A stretch of DNA of 64,000 nt from Wujia chipingensis (GTDB lineage Bacteria > Bacillota > Clostridia > Lachnospirales > Lachnospiraceae). The notes beneath the pieces were generated by a model. It was not told the origin of the DNA. It made no database searches and worked only from the letters and a program-made list of their open reading frames with translations. A program made the translations under genes and the position numbers. Of the stretch, positions 37,491 to 46,424 are shown in pieces (position 1 is the stretch's first letter; each line of letters starts with the position of its first letter). The DNA is taken from assembly GCF_014337155.1 (NCBI RefSeq), contig NZ_CP060632.1, positions 515,001 to 579,000 on the forward strand, written 5' to 3'.

Positions 37491-37949
37491 ATGCAAATAT
37501 TTGTAGATGCCGATGCCTGCCCGGTCGTGCGTATCGTGGAGGAAATCGCAGAAAAATATCATATCCGGACGACACTGCTTTGCGACACGAATCATGTCCT
37601 GAACTCTGATTACAGTGAGGTGATCGTGGTTGGTGCCGGCGCGGATGCAGTGGATTACAAGCTGATTAGTCTTTGTCATAAGGGCGATATCGTTGTGTCG
37701 CAGGATTATGGTGTGGCGGCGATGGCACTTGGGAAAGGTGCGTATGCGATCCATCAGTCTGGGAAATGGTACACAGACGCGAACATTGACCAGATGCTGA
37801 TGGAGCGGCATTTGAACAAGAAAGCACGGCGCAGTTCCGGGAAGAATCATATGAAAGGTCCACGGAAAAGAAACGAGGAAGATGATGTAAGATTTGCAGA
37901 ATCATTTGAGAAGTTGGTGTTGAAAGGGAAAACTTGGAATTTACAATGA
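37491..37949 (+). CDS. YaiI/YqxD family protein (UPF0178, DUF188)
   Basis: A 152-residue soluble protein of the DUF188 family, which has a PIN-like fold. The N-terminal VDADACPVVRIVEEIAEK, the central VGAGADAVDYKLI and GDIVVSQDYGVAAMAL segments with conserved Asp residues are diagnostic, and RRSSGKNHMKGPRKR is the usual basic tail. A nuclease role is suggested by fold only. It is 16 bases behind the YccF gene. Confidence 0.92.
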   Translation: MQIFVDADACPVVRIVEEIAEKYHIRTTLLCDTNHVLNSDYSEVIVVGAGADAVDYKLISLCHKGDIVVSQDYGVAAMALGKGAYAIHQSGKWYTDANIDQMLMERHLNKKARRSSGKNHMKGPRKRNEEDDVRFAESFEKLVLKGKTWNLQ

Positions 37950-37993
37950 AGCACGCGGATGTGCCCAAAAGACAAAAAAGGAAAGTGAACGTT

Positions 37994-38371
37994 ATGAAAG
38001 AATTAAACGCATATTTTAAAAGCATTATTGATCAGGAACGGGTATCGGTTGTGATCTGTAACCTACAGCATGAAATTATTTACATGAACCCTGCAGCAAT
38101 TAAAAATTATGCAAAGCGCGGTGGCGAGGCACTCATAGGGAAAAGTCTGCTTGCCTGTCATAACCCGGAATCGAACAAGCGGATTCAACAGGTGGTTGAT
38201 TGGTTTGCAGCAGATGTAAGTCACAATATTGTATATACCAGTTACAATGCAAAGCAGAACAAGGACGTATACATGGTGGCTTTGCGGGACAGTGAGCAGA
38301 AATTAATCGGATATTATGAGAAACATGAATATCGTGACCGGGAGACGATGAAGTTTTATGATATGCAGTAG
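37994..38371 (+). CDS. Small PAS-domain protein
   Basis: A 125-residue protein made of a single PAS domain: VSVVICNLQHEIIYMNPAAIKNY, GKSLLACHNPESNKRIQQV and a C-terminal strand pair YMVALRDSEQKLIGYYEKHE. There is no output domain, so it would act as a stand-alone sensor or a partner protein. The open frame runs back to 37934, overlapping the previous gene, but the ATG at 37994 with AAAGGAAAG upstream begins at the expected helix. Ligand and partner are unknown. Confidence 0.82.
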   Translation: MKELNAYFKSIIDQERVSVVICNLQHEIIYMNPAAIKNYAKRGGEALIGKSLLACHNPESNKRIQQVVDWFAADVSHNIVYTSYNAKQNKDVYMVALRDSEQKLIGYYEKHEYRDRETMKFYDMQ

Positions 38372-38498
38372 CTCAATACACAATACAATGCGTATATTCA
38401 ATTCAACACGCTATCTGGATACAGCGAAACATGAGGATGATGGAAAACTGATCTAACTGATTGATGTTCTGGATGCATGCAGTAAAATGTTATAAACA

Positions 38499-38533
38499 AA
38501 AAGCCTTGAAACACAATGTTTCAAGGCTTTTTC
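38499..38533. terminator. Bidirectional terminator next to tRNA-Trp
   Basis: A long stem AAAAGCCTTGAAAC (38499-38512) with GTTTCAAGGCTTTT (38518-38531) gives a T-run on both strands. It ends the minus-strand tRNA transcript and may also end the plus-strand run. Confidence 0.85.
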
Positions 38534-38538
38534 ACAAG

Positions 38539-38609
38539 CAGGGGATGAGAGAATCGAACTCCCGCCAAAGGTTTTGGAGACCCCTATCATACCATTTGAC
38601 CAATCCCCT
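38539..38609 (-). tRNA. trnW: tRNA-Trp (CCA anticodon)
   Basis: On the minus strand a 7-bp acceptor stem AGGGGAT/ATCCCCT, a D arm, the anticodon stem-loop GGGGT-CTCCAAA-ACCTT with anticodon CCA, and the T arm GGGAG-TTCGATT-CTCTC are all present. The anticodon stem has two G-U pairs. No CCA end is encoded; the discriminator base is G. Confidence 0.88.
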
Positions 38610-38734
38610 ATAATTGGGTGTGTCCGTAAGACACATGTATCATTATACAGTTTTATCGACATTTGTCAAGAATTAAATTTCGCGAATTGCAGGAAAAAAT
38701 TTATAAAGAGGCTATAAAAAGAGAGAAAAAACGA

Positions 38735-38763
38735 TTGTGTATTCCTATTTATTATGATAGAAT
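38735..38763 (+). promoter_or_regulatory. Predicted promoter of the riboswitch-controlled flavoprotein gene
   Basis: TTGTGT (38735-38740), a 17-base spacer and TAGAAT (38758-38763) precede the aptamer by about 25 bases. Confidence 0.5.
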
Positions 38764-38784
38764 AAATTAAATCTATGAATCAAA

Positions 38785-38874
38785 TAGGCGTATATGTTCA
38801 TAATATGGTTGAACGTTTCTACCAACTACCGTAAAGAGTTGACTACGAAAACAATTGTTTCGTGGTCTTTTTTT
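38785..38874 (+). promoter_or_regulatory. Guanine-type purine riboswitch with overlapping terminator
   Basis: The aptamer has P1 (38789-38792 with 38844-38847), P2 GTTCA/TGAAC, loop 2 AATATGG, the invariant GTTTCTACC junction at 38815-38823, P3 CAACT/AGTTG, loop 3 ACCGTAAAG and the junction GACTA. The specificity base (38843) is C, as in guanine sensors. P1 is short and junction 1/2 reads TAT instead of the usual TAA. A terminator, GACTACGAAA with TTTCGTGGTC plus seven T (38841-38874), uses the same bases as the P1 3' strand and the specificity base. Aptamer and terminator therefore exclude each other, so ligand should turn expression on. Confidence 0.88.
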
Positions 38875-38899
38875 ATGTTTTGATTTTGGGAGGTTATTT

Positions 38900-40276
38900 A
38901 TGAAGTATGATGTGATCGTAATTGGTGCAGGACCGGGCGGTATTTTCTCTGCGTATGAACTGGTACAGAAAAATCCAGATTTAAAGATTGCTGTGTTTGA
39001 AGCAGGACATGCATTGGACAAACGGCATTGCCCGATTGATGGAGATAAGGTGAAAAGCTGTATCGGCTGTAAGAGCTGCTCAATCATGAGCGGGTTTGGT
39101 GGTGCAGGCGCATTTTCGGATGGAAAATATAATATTACAAATGATTTTGGCGGTACGCTTTATGAGTATATTGGCAAGAAACAATCGCTCGAACTGATGA
39201 AGTATGTTGATGAGATCAATATGCGTTATGGTGGCGAGGGCACGAAGCTCTATTCGACGGCGGGTACACGGTTCAAGACGGTATGCATTCAGAATGATCT
39301 GCATCTGCTTGATGCATCTGTACGTCATCTGGGGACGGATATCAACTATGTCGTGCTTGGAAATCTGTATGCATATCTGAAGGATAAGGTGGAGTTTTTC
39401 TTCGATACACCAGTGAATTCGGTTGTCGCAGAAGCGGCGGGCGGCTACACGGTTGTCTGCAAGGATGCATCCTATACATGTGAGAATTGCATTATATCGG
39501 TTGGACGAAGCGGAAGCAAATGGATGGAGAAGATTTGCGATGATCTGGAGATTCCAACGAAATCAAATCGTGTGGATATTGGTGTGCGCGTGGAGCTTCC
39601 GGCAGTTGTATTTGCGCATCTGACCGATGAACTTTACGAGAGCAAGATTGTGTACCGGACTGAGAAATACGGCGACCGCGTGCGTACCTTCTGTATGAAT
39701 CCAAAGGGGGCTGTTGTAAATGAAAATACAAATGGCATCATCACTGTAAATGGTCACAGCTATGAAGATCCGGAGAAGCAGACGGAGAATACAAATTTTG
39801 CATTGCTTGTGGCAAAACATTTTTCAGAGCCGTTCAAGGATTCAAATGGGTATGGTGAGAGTATTGCCAGACTTAGCAACATGCTTGGTGGCGGTGTTAT
39901 CGTACAACGGTTTGGTGATCTGATCCGAGGCAGGCGCTCGACACAGAGTCGGATTGATGAGGCGTTTATCACACCGACGCTCAGTGCAACACCGGGGGAC
40001 CTGAGTCTGGTGCTTCCAAAGCGTATCTTAGATGGCATTATCGAGATGATCTATGCGCTTGACAAGATTGCACCGGGTACAGCAAACGAGGACACACTGC
40101 TCTATGGCGTGGAAGTCAAATTCTACAATATGGAAGTTGATGTGGATGAGAAACTGGAGACACGTCATAAGGGACTATATATTATCGGAGATGGCAGTGG
40201 AATCACGCATTCGTTGTCACATGCATCTGCCAGCGGTGTCTATGTGGCTCGAAATATAACGGATTTTGTGAAATAA
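38900..40276 (+). CDS. FAD-dependent dehydrogenase, COG2509-like
   Basis: A 458-residue flavoprotein. The FAD-binding Rossmann motif VIVIGAGPGGIFSAYEL opens the protein. It is followed by a Cys-rich stretch (CPIDGDKVKSCIGCKSC) and GFGGAGAFSDGKYNIT, and ends with YIIGDGSGITHSLSHASASG, the second FAD motif. This layout is that of uncharacterised NAD(FAD)-utilizing dehydrogenases of COG2509. The frame is open to 38855, but GGGAGG directs the start to ATG 38900. A purine riboswitch controls it, so a role in purine or flavin-linked metabolism is possible. Monocistronic with a terminator at 40357-40396. Confidence 0.85.
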   Translation: MKYDVIVIGAGPGGIFSAYELVQKNPDLKIAVFEAGHALDKRHCPIDGDKVKSCIGCKSCSIMSGFGGAGAFSDGKYNITNDFGGTLYEYIGKKQSLELMKYVDEINMRYGGEGTKLYSTAGTRFKTVCIQNDLHLLDASVRHLGTDINYVVLGNLYAYLKDKVEFFFDTPVNSVVAEAAGGYTVVCKDASYTCENCIISVGRSGSKWMEKICDDLEIPTKSNRVDIGVRVELPAVVFAHLTDELYESKIVYRTEKYGDRVRTFCMNPKGAVVNENTNGIITVNGHSYEDPEKQTENTNFALLVAKHFSEPFKDSNGYGESIARLSNMLGGGVIVQRFGDLIRGRRSTQSRIDEAFITPTLSATPGDLSLVLPKRILDGIIEMIYALDKIAPGTANEDTLLYGVEVKFYNMEVDVDEKLETRHKGLYIIGDGSGITHSLSHASASGVYVARNITDFVK

Positions 40277-40356
40277 AGTAAATATATGGTATAAATTCCG
40301 GTGATTTTATGCTATCATTATTAAATTAAAGTAGAATCAGTGTAAAGTTGCGAAAG

Positions 40357-40396
40357 AAAAAGGCACTGCTCGTGATTTGGCAGTGCCTTTTCTTTT
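40357..40396 (+). terminator. Intrinsic terminator after the flavoprotein gene
   Basis: AAAAGGCACTGC pairs with GCAGTGCCTTTT around a 10-base loop and is followed by CTTTT. Confidence 0.85.
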
Positions 40397-40466
40397 GGTA
40401 TGTGGTGAAAACTGCCCATTGTGGTTTAACTTGGATGAAGAACAAATCAGAGTTAGGAGATAGAAC

Positions 40467-41612
40467 ATGATACAGAACGAAGTAACTGAGATAAAAAAGA
40501 TTATGACGAAGAACGACTGCTGCATTCACGGGCTTGCCGGATGCTATGTCGATGCGAATAAAGAGATGCATATTTTGGAGCAGGGAAAATTCCTTGTTCT
40601 GCAGGAGGAAGAACAGCACAAATATTTTGATCTGATCAAGAAGGGATTGTCCGGGCGGATCGGTAAGAATCTGCTGAATCTTGTGTTTCGTACAGAAAAT
40701 GGAATTACAGTGCCAAACCGTGATACACTCATGCAGGTGTTAAACAGTGAACTGAAAGATCCACAGGTGTTGCAGGCATATTTTGAGAAGATACGCGATT
40801 CGTATGCGTATGTGGATAATTATTATATTATGCTGGTGTATGGTGTCTACGATGTACCGGGAAAGACCGCGGACGGAATCGAGATGGAGGATGCATCCGA
40901 TGTCGTGTACAAGTTCAACCTGACATTACTTTGTCCGCTCAAACCATCGAAGGCAGGTCTGATGTACAACCCGGTCGATAACAGTCTGGAGAATGCGATG
41001 CGGAATATGATGGTCGAGCTGCCGATGAACGGATTCTTATTCCCGGCATTCAACGAGAGGATGAGTGATGTGCACGCAGCACTTTACTATACGAAGAAAC
41101 CATCTGAGTTAAATGACAGTCTGCTTATGGATGTGTTTGGCTGTGAGATTCCGGCGACCGCCGGTAAGCAGAACGAGATGTTTATCAATGCGATCGAAGC
41201 CGTGGAGGAGATGACATTTGATAAGGCGAAGGCAATATACTCGAACATGCGGGAGCATGAGATGGAGTTAAAGGACAGCCAGGAGGAAGTCGTGGTTGAT
41301 AAGAAAGAAACGGCGCGTATCTTAGAGGAAAGCGGATTTGAAGAAGAGGAGATTCAGGCGTTCACGAAGACCTTCGATGAGGCAACCGAAGAGAACGGAA
41401 AGGTACTCTTAAGCAATGTGTTCGAAGGAAGTAATAAGCTGAAGATCAAGTCGGGCAAGACAGAGGTCTCCCTTCCGGTTGAACATACGGATGCGATTGA
41501 AGTACGCAAGATCGATGGCAAGAACTGCATCGTGATTGAAATCAGTGATGACTTACTTGTAAATGGTGTGAAGATCAATAAATTTGATGGACCGATTGAT
41601 CTTTCTATATAA
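40467..41612 (+). CDS. DUF4317 family protein
   Basis: A 381-residue soluble protein that matches DUF4317 in its opening (EIKKIMTKNDCCIHGLAGCYV) and in its middle part (PNRDTLMQVLNSELKDPQVLQAYFEKI). The family is common in Lachnospiraceae and has no known function. The C-terminal third is acidic and ends with a compact beta-rich domain. Monocistronic; its stop lies one base from the stop of the convergent racemase gene. Confidence 0.88.
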   Translation: MIQNEVTEIKKIMTKNDCCIHGLAGCYVDANKEMHILEQGKFLVLQEEEQHKYFDLIKKGLSGRIGKNLLNLVFRTENGITVPNRDTLMQVLNSELKDPQVLQAYFEKIRDSYAYVDNYYIMLVYGVYDVPGKTADGIEMEDASDVVYKFNLTLLCPLKPSKAGLMYNPVDNSLENAMRNMMVELPMNGFLFPAFNERMSDVHAALYYTKKPSELNDSLLMDVFGCEIPATAGKQNEMFINAIEAVEEMTFDKAKAIYSNMREHEMELKDSQEEVVVDKKETARILEESGFEEEEIQAFTKTFDEATEENGKVLLSNVFEGSNKLKIKSGKTEVSLPVEHTDAIEVRKIDGKNCIVIEISDDLLVNGVKINKFDGPIDLSI

Positions 41613-41613
41613 T

Positions 41614-42714
41614 CTAGCAGTACACCCGTGGAACTGCGGAATTCACAAAGAGCGGATTGATCCGGAATGTCACAGAGTCCCCGATAGAGACGGGAGCTTT
41701 GGACACATCTAAGATACATGAATTCATACTGATCTGACCAAGAACTGGCAGGGTTTGACCTTCAAACTCTGCCGTTTGTTTTTTCTGGAAGCAGGCATGC
41801 TTGCACAGGCGAAGCAGACGAAGCGGCGAGGGATGTTTCGGAGCAGCCTCGCGTGTCATACCAAGTCCGTGAAAATATCCAGCCGATACGACAGCCGTTG
41901 TAGAAGCTTTGGTCAGACGGCAGGTTTTGCCGTAGCCGATGTTGTGTCCGGCAGGAAGCTCATATACGTCGTCCACACTTGCTGTCAGGTCGCAGACATT
42001 TTCAAATCCACAGGAATTGGAAACGGCGAGACGACCGAGAAATGCGGAACCGATACGGACCGCATCCAGATTCATATACGGAAAACGGACGAGGGAGGAA
42101 GAGGAGGAGATATGACGTATCCCAAGTGGAATCCCTGCGTCCGTCAGAGTAGTGCAAAGGTTGTTAAAATCCTCAAACTGCTTTTTGACAAATCGCTCAT
42201 TCTTGCAACATGCGGCGTAGAAATGGGAATAGATTCCCGTGACCTGCACGTGCGTCATGGCATGTACAGTGTTGATGATGTCGCCAATCTGCGAGGTTTT
42301 GCTGCATAAGAAACCATAACGCCCAAAGCCTGTATCGATGCACAGATGCGCATGGGCGCAAAAATGATTTAAGCGTGCGGCAGTATTCTCCAAGATCTGC
42401 CCGCATGAAACGCTTGTGATACTGAGTGTGATGTCGTGTTTGATCGCGCGTGTAATATCTTCTGGATGATAAAGTGGTGTCAGAAGCAGAATCTCCCCGA
42501 AGATTCCTTTCTCTCGAAGTTCGATGGCATCCGCAAGCTCCGTGACTGCGAAATGTCGGATTCCGCGTGCCTGTAAGAATGTCGCAAATTTGCACAGCCC
42601 CAAGCCGTATGCGTTCCCCTTTAATACGGCTATGATCTGTGCGTCAGCAGCCAGAGATTTGATGATCTCGATATTGTGTTCCAAAGCACGAATTCGAATA
42701 TTTAAGGTTGTCAT
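41614..42714 (-). CDS. Alanine racemase-like PLP enzyme
   Basis: A 366-residue fold-type III PLP enzyme. The PLP lysine is Lys32 in AVLKGNAYGLG, the barrel motif IDTGFGRYGF and ISSSSSLVRF follow, HNIGYGKTCR carries the catalytic Tyr of the C-terminal beta domain, and GQISMNSCILDV replaces the usual GRISMDQ. The family racemises L-alanine for peptidoglycan; the changes could also fit a serine or other amino-acid racemase. AGGAGG is too close to the ATG at 42720 and fits the ATG at 42714 with a 7-base gap, so the latter is chosen over the longer frame to 42768. Confidence 0.88.
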   Translation of the reverse strand: MTTLNIRIRALEHNIEIIKSLAADAQIIAVLKGNAYGLGLCKFATFLQARGIRHFAVTELADAIELREKGIFGEILLLTPLYHPEDITRAIKHDITLSITSVSCGQILENTAARLNHFCAHAHLCIDTGFGRYGFLCSKTSQIGDIINTVHAMTHVQVTGIYSHFYAACCKNERFVKKQFEDFNNLCTTLTDAGIPLGIRHISSSSSLVRFPYMNLDAVRIGSAFLGRLAVSNSCGFENVCDLTASVDDVYELPAGHNIGYGKTCRLTKASTTAVVSAGYFHGLGMTREAAPKHPSPLRLLRLCKHACFQKKQTAEFEGQTLPVLGQISMNSCILDVSKAPVSIGDSVTFRINPLFVNSAVPRVYC

Positions 42715-42893
42715 CGTCATTCCTCCTTTTTTAGCCAGCGGTGCAAAAACTATGTTAAAATATTTCACTCTTGTATCTGCTTGCAGTATAGTGTATTATT
42801 GCATCGAAGTTGTATCATAACTGTAACGAAGTTGCAAAAGATTTGTTTACAACTTGCATATTTTGAAAAGAGAAATATATAGAGGTAACTACG

Positions 42894-43568
42894 ATGGAGA
42901 CATTATCAAGACATGCAAAGATTCAGACGTCGGAGACATTTTTATTAAGTTCGATTCTGGCGTTGTCAGGGGGATTTCAGGATGCGTACACATACAATGT
43001 GCGAAATGGCGTATTCTCGAATGCACAGACCGGAAATGTTGTGCTGATGAGCCAGCATCTGATGGAAGGAAACTGGATGCGCGCGCTGCACTACTTGTTC
43101 CCGGTGCTTGCGTTTGCATTTGGTGTACTCGTGGCAGAACGGATTGGACATACTTATAAGAATGCGAGAAAGATCCACTGGCGGCAGATCGTTGTTTTGA
43201 TTGAGATATTGATTTTATTAGCGGTTGGTTTTATGCCGCAGAAGTTCAACATGGCGGCGACGATGCTCGTGTCGTTTGCCTGTGCGATGCAGGTTCAGAC
43301 GTTCCGGAAGGTAAATGGCTATGGCTATGCGAGCACGATGTGTATCGGAAACTTAAGAAGCGGAACCGAGAGCCTGTCCGTCTATATCCGGGAGCACCAG
43401 AAGGGGGCACTTCGCAAGGCACTGCATTACTATGGAATCATATTGATCTTTGCAGTCGGTGCCGGTGCCGGTGGAATCTGCTCAATGCAGATCGGCGTGC
43501 ATGCAATCTGGATATCCTGTGTCCTGTTGCTTGCCGGATGTCTGCTTATGATTAAGGAGGAACGTTAA
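42894..43568 (+). CDS. YoaK family (DUF1275) membrane protein
   Basis: A 224-residue membrane protein with six to seven helices. The family signature is SGGFQDAYTYNVRNGVFSN with AQTGNVVLMSQ, and a middle AMQVQTFRKVNGYGYASTM. The family is broadly distributed and of unknown transport or signalling function. The start has AGAGGTAA. It overlaps the convergent kinase gene by four bases. Confidence 0.92.
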   Translation: METLSRHAKIQTSETFLLSSILALSGGFQDAYTYNVRNGVFSNAQTGNVVLMSQHLMEGNWMRALHYLFPVLAFAFGVLVAERIGHTYKNARKIHWRQIVVLIEILILLAVGFMPQKFNMAATMLVSFACAMQVQTFRKVNGYGYASTMCIGNLRSGTESLSVYIREHQKGALRKALHYYGIILIFAVGAGAGGICSMQIGVHAIWISCVLLLAGCLLMIKEER

Positions 43569-44878
43569 AAATATCGTTTTCTGTTAAGAATCGGAATAAC
43601 GATCATGGTTTCAAAGGAATCCTCGATATATTGACTCCGCATGTAACCATGATATTTTTCCGTGATGATCTTTATATTTGCCAGACCGTACCCGTGATCC
43701 ATTCGGTGATCCGGGTACTTTTTTATTTGGTCTTCCGGCAGACAGGTGTTGCGCATATGTATAACAAACGTATTATTTTCAGAGATACATACATTGAAAT
43801 GCACATATCGGTTCGGATTTCTGGATTTACAGACCGCTTCGGATGCGTTATCCAGCATATTTCCGACGATCGTACACAGGTCATAGTCCGAGACCGGAAT
43901 CTGAGTTGGTTGCAATGTAATCTTTTGGGAAAAGGCAAATTGCTTCTCTTTTGCGAGCATCTCGAAGCTACTGATGAAGGCATCCAATACAAGGTTGCCG
44001 CTGTTGACACTGATATAATTCGCTTCTATGTCGTTGATCGCAGAGTGAAGATATGCATCTAACTGCTCCGTCTGTTGCTTCTTAAGCATCTCGGAGATTG
44101 CAAAATAATGGTTCTTCATATCGTGTACGATGCTGCGGGTTTTCTTGTAGGCGGTTCCCAATTGGAAATATTTTTCCTGCTGAAAATCAATCTGTCTGCG
44201 CATAGAAAGGTTTTCGTCCTTGATCTGCTCCATCTTAAAACAATTATCCAACAGACAATAATTCAATATATTTAACAGGGCAATCGCTAAATAGGCAATG
44301 ATCATATAGTACGCATTGTTTGACTGGTAATTGCTGCGGACAGGAATACAAAGGGTAATTACCAGAGAAAGCACGGGCGTCGTAAATAATAACAGGTTGT
44401 ATTTATAATCGTGATATTTTATGTGTCGGTTCCAGAAGAAAATCACAACCAGAATCAACAGGAACAGCATGATCTTGGAACCGAGATTCATGAGGATCGA
44501 AAGCTGGCGGAGAGGGAGATCTATAACTGCCGGGTTTATTATTTTCACCAGAAACAGGAAAAAGCTTTCTCCAAGCAGAGCAAGAATCTGGAAGGAAATG
44601 GATACAAATATGCGGTTTGACAGGCGCGTCCTGTATAGGAAGGTCAGTGCAAAGGTCGTAAGCAGACTTACGGTGCTTGTGGCTATTGTAAATTGCTTGG
44701 ATGGCAGTCCGGTGCACAGAACCTGGTTTACATAGATAAGTACCTCCATAATAAGGAAGCACGCAATATAGAGCGGATAAGCGGTACGACGGTTTTCCTT
44801 ATGGAAGATGCCATTCATATAGATAATGATTATGCCCATATCAAAGAGATAGGTAAGTGCTTCAATCGCGTAATACAT
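43565..44878 (-). CDS. AgrC-like sensor histidine kinase (GHKL)
   Basis: A 437-residue membrane kinase with six or seven N-terminal helices (residues about 1-205) as in AgrC, and a cytoplasmic kinase part. The phospho-acceptor is in SIVHDMKNHYFAI, the N-box in NMLDNASEAV, and the ATP-lid glycine motif in HGYGLANIKIITEKYHG. It should sense the cyclic peptide processed from the AgrD-like precursor at 46425 and phosphorylate the LytTR regulator encoded 11 bases upstream. It is the third gene of the minus-strand agr operon. Confidence 0.92.
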   Translation of the reverse strand: MYYAIEALTYLFDMGIIIIYMNGIFHKENRRTAYPLYIACFLIMEVLIYVNQVLCTGLPSKQFTIATSTVSLLTTFALTFLYRTRLSNRIFVSISFQILALLGESFFLFLVKIINPAVIDLPLRQLSILMNLGSKIMLFLLILVVIFFWNRHIKYHDYKYNLLLFTTPVLSLVITLCIPVRSNYQSNNAYYMIIAYLAIALLNILNYCLLDNCFKMEQIKDENLSMRRQIDFQQEKYFQLGTAYKKTRSIVHDMKNHYFAISEMLKKQQTEQLDAYLHSAINDIEANYISVNSGNLVLDAFISSFEMLAKEKQFAFSQKITLQPTQIPVSDYDLCTIVGNMLDNASEAVCKSRNPNRYVHFNVCISENNTFVIHMRNTCLPEDQIKKYPDHRMDHGYGLANIKIITEKYHGYMRSQYIEDSFETMIVIPILNRKRYF

Positions 44879-44889
44879 AGTGCGCCCTC

Positions 44890-45630
44890 CTAATTTAACT
44901 CGTTTAATTCTACGAGGTGATTCATGTAAATAGAAAGTAGTTCCCGTCTGGCATTTCGACTCAGAGGAATTCGCTCCTGATTGTCTAAAACAACGAATTT
45001 GTCCTCAAAATAATGTACATGCTTCAGATTCAGAAGGATACTGCGATAACATTTGTAAAAGTGCTGGGAGGCAAGCGTTTCCTTCCAGTATGAAAGCGTT
45101 CCGCGCACAGAGATCGTGTGGTTTGTAAGATGAAACAGTAAAGTCTGTGTATCACTGTTTTCAACCTCGATATAGAGAAGATCCTGAATATAGATCGTCG
45201 TTTCTCCTTCTGTTGTAGACACGATGGAATAGATTGTGTGACTTTGTTCGATTTCATTGATTGCGTTCTTCAGCACTTCTTCGACATCCTCTGTGGTGTA
45301 TGGTTTCGTCAGATAATAAAATGCCCGGACTGTAAAGCTTTTTTGCATGTATTCCGGATAATTGCTCACGAACACGAGCAAGGCATAACGGTCGATGGTG
45401 GAACGCAGGATGCTTGCGGTATCCAAACCGTTTAGCTCTGGCATTTCTACATCCATGAAAATTAACTGATATTGTCCTTTTTCTGTATAGGAATCTAAGA
45501 ATGTTCTTCCGCTTGTAAATGTAGAGATAGAAACTTCCACATCAAACGCAAAATAAAAATGTGTGATACAGGATTTTAAATATTCAATTGCTGCTTCGTC
45601 ATCGTCACAGATTGCAATGTTCAGTTTCAT
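44890..45630 (-). CDS. AgrA-like LytTR response regulator
   Basis: A 246-residue regulator with an N-terminal receiver domain (IAICDDDEAAIEYL, phospho-acceptor Asp in IFMDVEMPE, KPYTTEDVE) and a C-terminal LytTR DNA-binding domain (LLYIEVENSDTQTLLFHL, RGTLSYWKETL, FYKCYRSILLNLKHV). The start is the ATG at 45630 with GGGGGA upstream; it overlaps the AgrB gene by four bases. It likely binds the palindrome at 46279-46330 and activates both divergent promoters. Confidence 0.93.
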   Translation of the reverse strand: MKLNIAICDDDEAAIEYLKSCITHFYFAFDVEVSISTFTSGRTFLDSYTEKGQYQLIFMDVEMPELNGLDTASILRSTIDRYALLVFVSNYPEYMQKSFTVRAFYYLTKPYTTEDVEEVLKNAINEIEQSHTIYSIVSTTEGETTIYIQDLLYIEVENSDTQTLLFHLTNHTISVRGTLSYWKETLASQHFYKCYRSILLNLKHVHYFEDKFVVLDNQERIPLSRNARRELLSIYMNHLVELNELN

Positions 45631-46217
45631 TGAGATCCCCCTTTGCTGATTCGCCCCAATAATTGGTTTATCCATATTACGATAACACAAAAGAACATAA
45701 TCTGGATAGAATCAAATCTAAAAAAGTTAAAAAATATAAGGTACAAGCTTAGTAGCATTATCGAATATATTGCAGTCAGGTATTTTAATCGACGTTTCTT
45801 CTTTTGAGTCAGGCGATGGCTTTTTGTATCTATAGGTGCAAGGATGATGATGGCAATCAGCAATACACAGAAACACCAGAAGGCTGGAAATGTCTGGATT
45901 GCAGGGATTGGCAGATAGATCGTGATAATTATTCCAATACAGAAGGTGAGATAAGAAATAATATCACATATGCCGCGCGAAGATGCATGCATGCCTCCGG
46001 CAAGCATCTTGAGTGGAGACATTGTAAAAACGTAGACGAGTGCCAGCCATCCATGATGGAAAAAGATTCCAAGAATCAGAAGGCTGAGATTATATAGGAA
46101 TAAGTCGAAACAGAAGTCAAAGCAGTATATGTAAGCTGCCCGTTGCTGAAACGGTAGAACGTGATTATCGATAAATATATCCGTGATTTTTACGCTGAGC
46201 GTTTCTGTAATTTTCAT
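45627..46217 (-). CDS. AgrB-like peptide-processing membrane protease
   Basis: A 196-residue membrane protein of the accessory gene regulator B family, a cysteine protease that trims and cyclises AgrD. The catalytic His is in AGGMHASS and the Cys is in the following YLTFCIG helix. About five to six membrane helices are predicted. A GGAGG site 8 bases away selects the ATG at 46217 rather than the longer frame to 46232. First gene of the minus-strand agr operon; its precursor peptide is encoded divergently rather than directly downstream. Confidence 0.92.
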   Translation of the reverse strand: MKITETLSVKITDIFIDNHVLPFQQRAAYIYCFDFCFDLFLYNLSLLILGIFFHHGWLALVYVFTMSPLKMLAGGMHASSRGICDIISYLTFCIGIIITIYLPIPAIQTFPAFWCFCVLLIAIIILAPIDTKSHRLTQKKKRRLKYLTAIYSIMLLSLYLIFFNFFRFDSIQIMFFCVIVIWINQLLGRISKGGSQ

Positions 46218-46243
46218 TCGATTTACCTCCATATAAGCATCAT

Positions 46244-46366
46244 AACATAGAACAATTGGTAATATATAATTTCCCGTAAATGGTCAAAAACGGGGGGTAA
46301 AATGCACTTTACTCCCCGTTTTTGACCATTCGCAGAAAAAATGAAAGAAGCATCTGTGCGTATGAT
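46244..46366. promoter_or_regulatory. Divergent agr promoters with a 52-bp central palindrome
   Basis: Arms at 46279-46301 and 46308-46330 are 23 bases each, complementary except for one position, around a six-base loop. They contain GGTCAAAAACGGGG and its complement. The plus-strand -10 is TATGAT (46361-46366), its -35 position 46338-46343; the minus-strand -10 is TATGTT (plus 46244-46249), its -35 position 46267-46272. Each -35 lies six to seven bases outside the nearest arm. This symmetry and the poor -35 boxes fit activation of both promoters by a LytTR regulator dimer. Confidence 0.75.
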
Positions 46367-46424
46367 AGGATAAAAATGGGTTTAATAAGAAATTCAAATA
46401 ATTATTTACAGGAGGGAAAAGAGC

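Noticed and set aside
41755..42309. Plus-strand frame of 184 codons opposite the racemase gene
   Set aside because: Antisense shadow of a clearly conserved PLP enzyme; no ribosome binding site and no family features.
43631..44062. Plus-strand frame of 143 codons opposite the AgrC-like kinase
   Set aside because: Antisense to the conserved kinase domain with all motifs on the minus strand.
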